The notes under the pieces are model-generated. The model saw only the letters and a list, made by a program, of their open reading frames with translations, was not told the DNA's origin and made no database searches. DNA of 64,000 nt, from assembly GCF_001931685.1 (NCBI RefSeq), contig NZ_MOOY01000001.1, positions 496,001 through 560,000 on the forward strand, written 5' to 3'. The translations under genes and the position numbers were made by a program. Of this stretch, positions 62,927 to 64,000 are shown one piece after another; position 1 is the stretch's first letter, and every line of letters begins with the position of its first letter. The DNA is from Pararhizobium arenae (lineage in GTDB: Bacteria > Pseudomonadota > Alphaproteobacteria > Rhizobiales > Rhizobiaceae).

Positions 62927-64000
62927 TCAGGCTTCGTCGCTGCTTCCGGATTCCGGGGCCTGCGGATCGACAACCGCCTCAACGGCGCCGTCCTCTTCGT
63001 CCTCGCTTTCCGGCTCGCTGATGCGCTCGACCGAAACAACCTTCTCGTCCTTGGCAGTCGAGAAGATGGTGACGCCCTTGGTCGCGCGGCTGGCGAGGCG
63101 AATACCGCCGACGGGGACGCGGATCAGCTGGCCGCCGTCCGAAACCAGCATGATCTGGTCGCCATCATCGACCGGGAAGGCGGCGACGAGTTCGCCGATC
63201 TCCGAAGTCTTCGAGGTATCGGTCGCCCGAATACCCTTGCCGCCACGACCGGAGGTGCGGAAATCATAGGTCGAGGAACGCTTGCCGAAGCCCTTTTGGG
63301 ATACCGTCAGCACGAACTGTTCGCGCGCCTTCAGCTCTTCATAACGCTCGTCTGACAGCTGACCTTCTTCCGTAACCTCCTCGCCGACAAGCGCGATTTC
63401 TTCGTCTTCGCCGGTGGCAACGCGGCGCTCCGCGGCAGCGCGCTTGAGATAGGCCGCGCGCTCCCATGGCTCGGCATCGACATGGCCGACGATCGTCATG
63501 GAGATGATGCGGTCACCATCACCCAACGAAATGCCGCGTACGCCGATTGAGTTGCGACCCGCGAAGACGCGGACGTCATCGACCGGGAAGCGAATGCACT
63601 GGCCAAGCGCCGTCGTCAGAAGCACGTCGTCCTGATCCGTGCAGGTCTCGACGGAAAGGATTTCATCGCCCTCTTCCTCAAGCTTCATCGCAATCTTGCC
63701 GTTGCGGTTGACCTGGACGAAATCCGACAGCTTGTTGCGACGAACCGTACCGCGTGTCGTCGAGAACATGACGTCAAGGTTCTCCCAAGTCGCCTCGTCC
63801 TCAGGCAGCGGCATGATCGTGGTGATGCGTTCGCCGGCTTCCAGCGGCAGCATGTTGATGAGGGCCTTACCACGCGACTGCGGCGTGCCGATCGGCAGGC
63901 GCCAGACCTTCTCCTTGTAGACGATGCCGCGCGAGGAGAAGAAAAGGATCGGCGTATGGGTATTGGCAACGAACAGACGCGTGACGAAATCCTCATCACG
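62927..64000 (-). CDS. gyrA: DNA gyrase subunit A, C-terminal part (continues past the window)
   Basis: Last 357 residues of GyrA, the breakage-reunion and DNA-wrapping subunit. The visible beta-pinwheel repeats include FFSSRGIVYKEKVWRLP, VMFSTTRGTVRRNKLSDF, RGISLGDGD and RTSGRGGKGIRA (GyrA-box-like glycine-rich loop). An inserted charged stretch near RRVATGEDEEIALVGEEVTE and an acidic tail (SEDEEDGAVEAVV) are typical of rhizobial GyrA. The 5' part lies beyond base 64000. Confidence 0.95.
   Translation of the reverse strand, partial: RDEDFVTRLFVANTHTPILFFSSRGIVYKEKVWRLPIGTPQSRGKALINMLPLEAGERITTIMPLPEDEATWENLDVMFSTTRGTVRRNKLSDFVQVNRNGKIAMKLEEEGDEILSVETCTDQDDVLLTTALGQCIRFPVDDVRVFAGRNSIGVRGISLGDGDRIISMTIVGHVDAEPWERAAYLKRAAAERRVATGEDEEIALVGEEVTEEGQLSDERYEELKAREQFVLTVSQKGFGKRSSTYDFRTSGRGGKGIRATDTSKTSEIGELVAAFPVDDGDQIMLVSDGGQLIRVPVGGIRLASRATKGVTIFSTAKDEKVVSVERISEPESEDEEDGAVEAVVDPQAPESGSSDEA

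Overview
The window is about 64 kb of ordinary-looking alphaproteobacterial chromosome, most probably from the Rhizobiaceae (Rhizobium/Agrobacterium group). The evidence is the gene content and order: an alanine dehydrogenase divergent from an AldR-type Lrp regulator, the suf operon in the order sufS2-B-C-D-S1-X-A known from Agrobacterium, Irr- and RirA-type iron boxes in front of it, two tandem cyclophilins beside queA/tgt/coaD, and GC-rich codon use with frequent ATGA and TGATG gene overlaps. Family assignments are from reading the protein sequences; no database search was run.

Layout. 1-10995: the end of a quinone oxidoreductase, a complete BMP-type (purine nucleoside-like) ABC importer, then a second importer of the YtfQ-YtfR-YtfT-YjfF (galactofuranose-like) type ending in its own GntR/FadR-type regulator; a perfect palindrome lies upstream of the binding-protein gene. 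11165-19472: scattered genes (CBS-domain membrane protein, WrbA, CinA-like protein, HAD phosphatase, threonine ammonia-lyase, a broken alpha/beta hydrolase, HlyU-like protein, membrane diguanylate cyclase). 19475-28079: aldR/ald, then a minus-strand stretch with sulfur genes (mercaptopyruvate sulfurtransferase, cysteine synthase) around an alanyl-tRNA editing protein, then cyclopropane fatty acid synthase and photolyase. 28213-29139: tRNA-Asn and tRNA-Ser with two small membrane-protein genes. 29472-36911: rlpA, a D,D-carboxypeptidase homologue with altered active-site motifs, then tmk-holB-metG-tatD-MBL hydrolase. 36930-39578: purC, an intact IS30-family element and a GFA-family protein. 40311-44923: tandem glycine riboswitch and gcvTHP. 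44994-47299: PAS histidine kinase plus single-domain receiver.

47404-54857 is the iron-sulfur assembly operon (minus strand). It is interrupted between sufB and sufC by a compact 440-bp unit: a solo GIY-YIG endonuclease gene flanked by two identical 33-bp palindromic repeats in inverted orientation. This is the best candidate in the window for an under-described mobile system: a nuclease-plus-palindrome unit resembling in layout the REP/RAYT arrangement. Its promoter region carries a near-consensus Irr box and a TGA-N9-TCA RirA-like box.

55079-64000: alpha/beta hydrolase, two small conserved proteins, queA-tgt, two cyclophilins, coaD, a pair of membrane micro-proteins, an ArsR-SRPBCC-GFA operon, and the 3' part of gyrA running off the window end.
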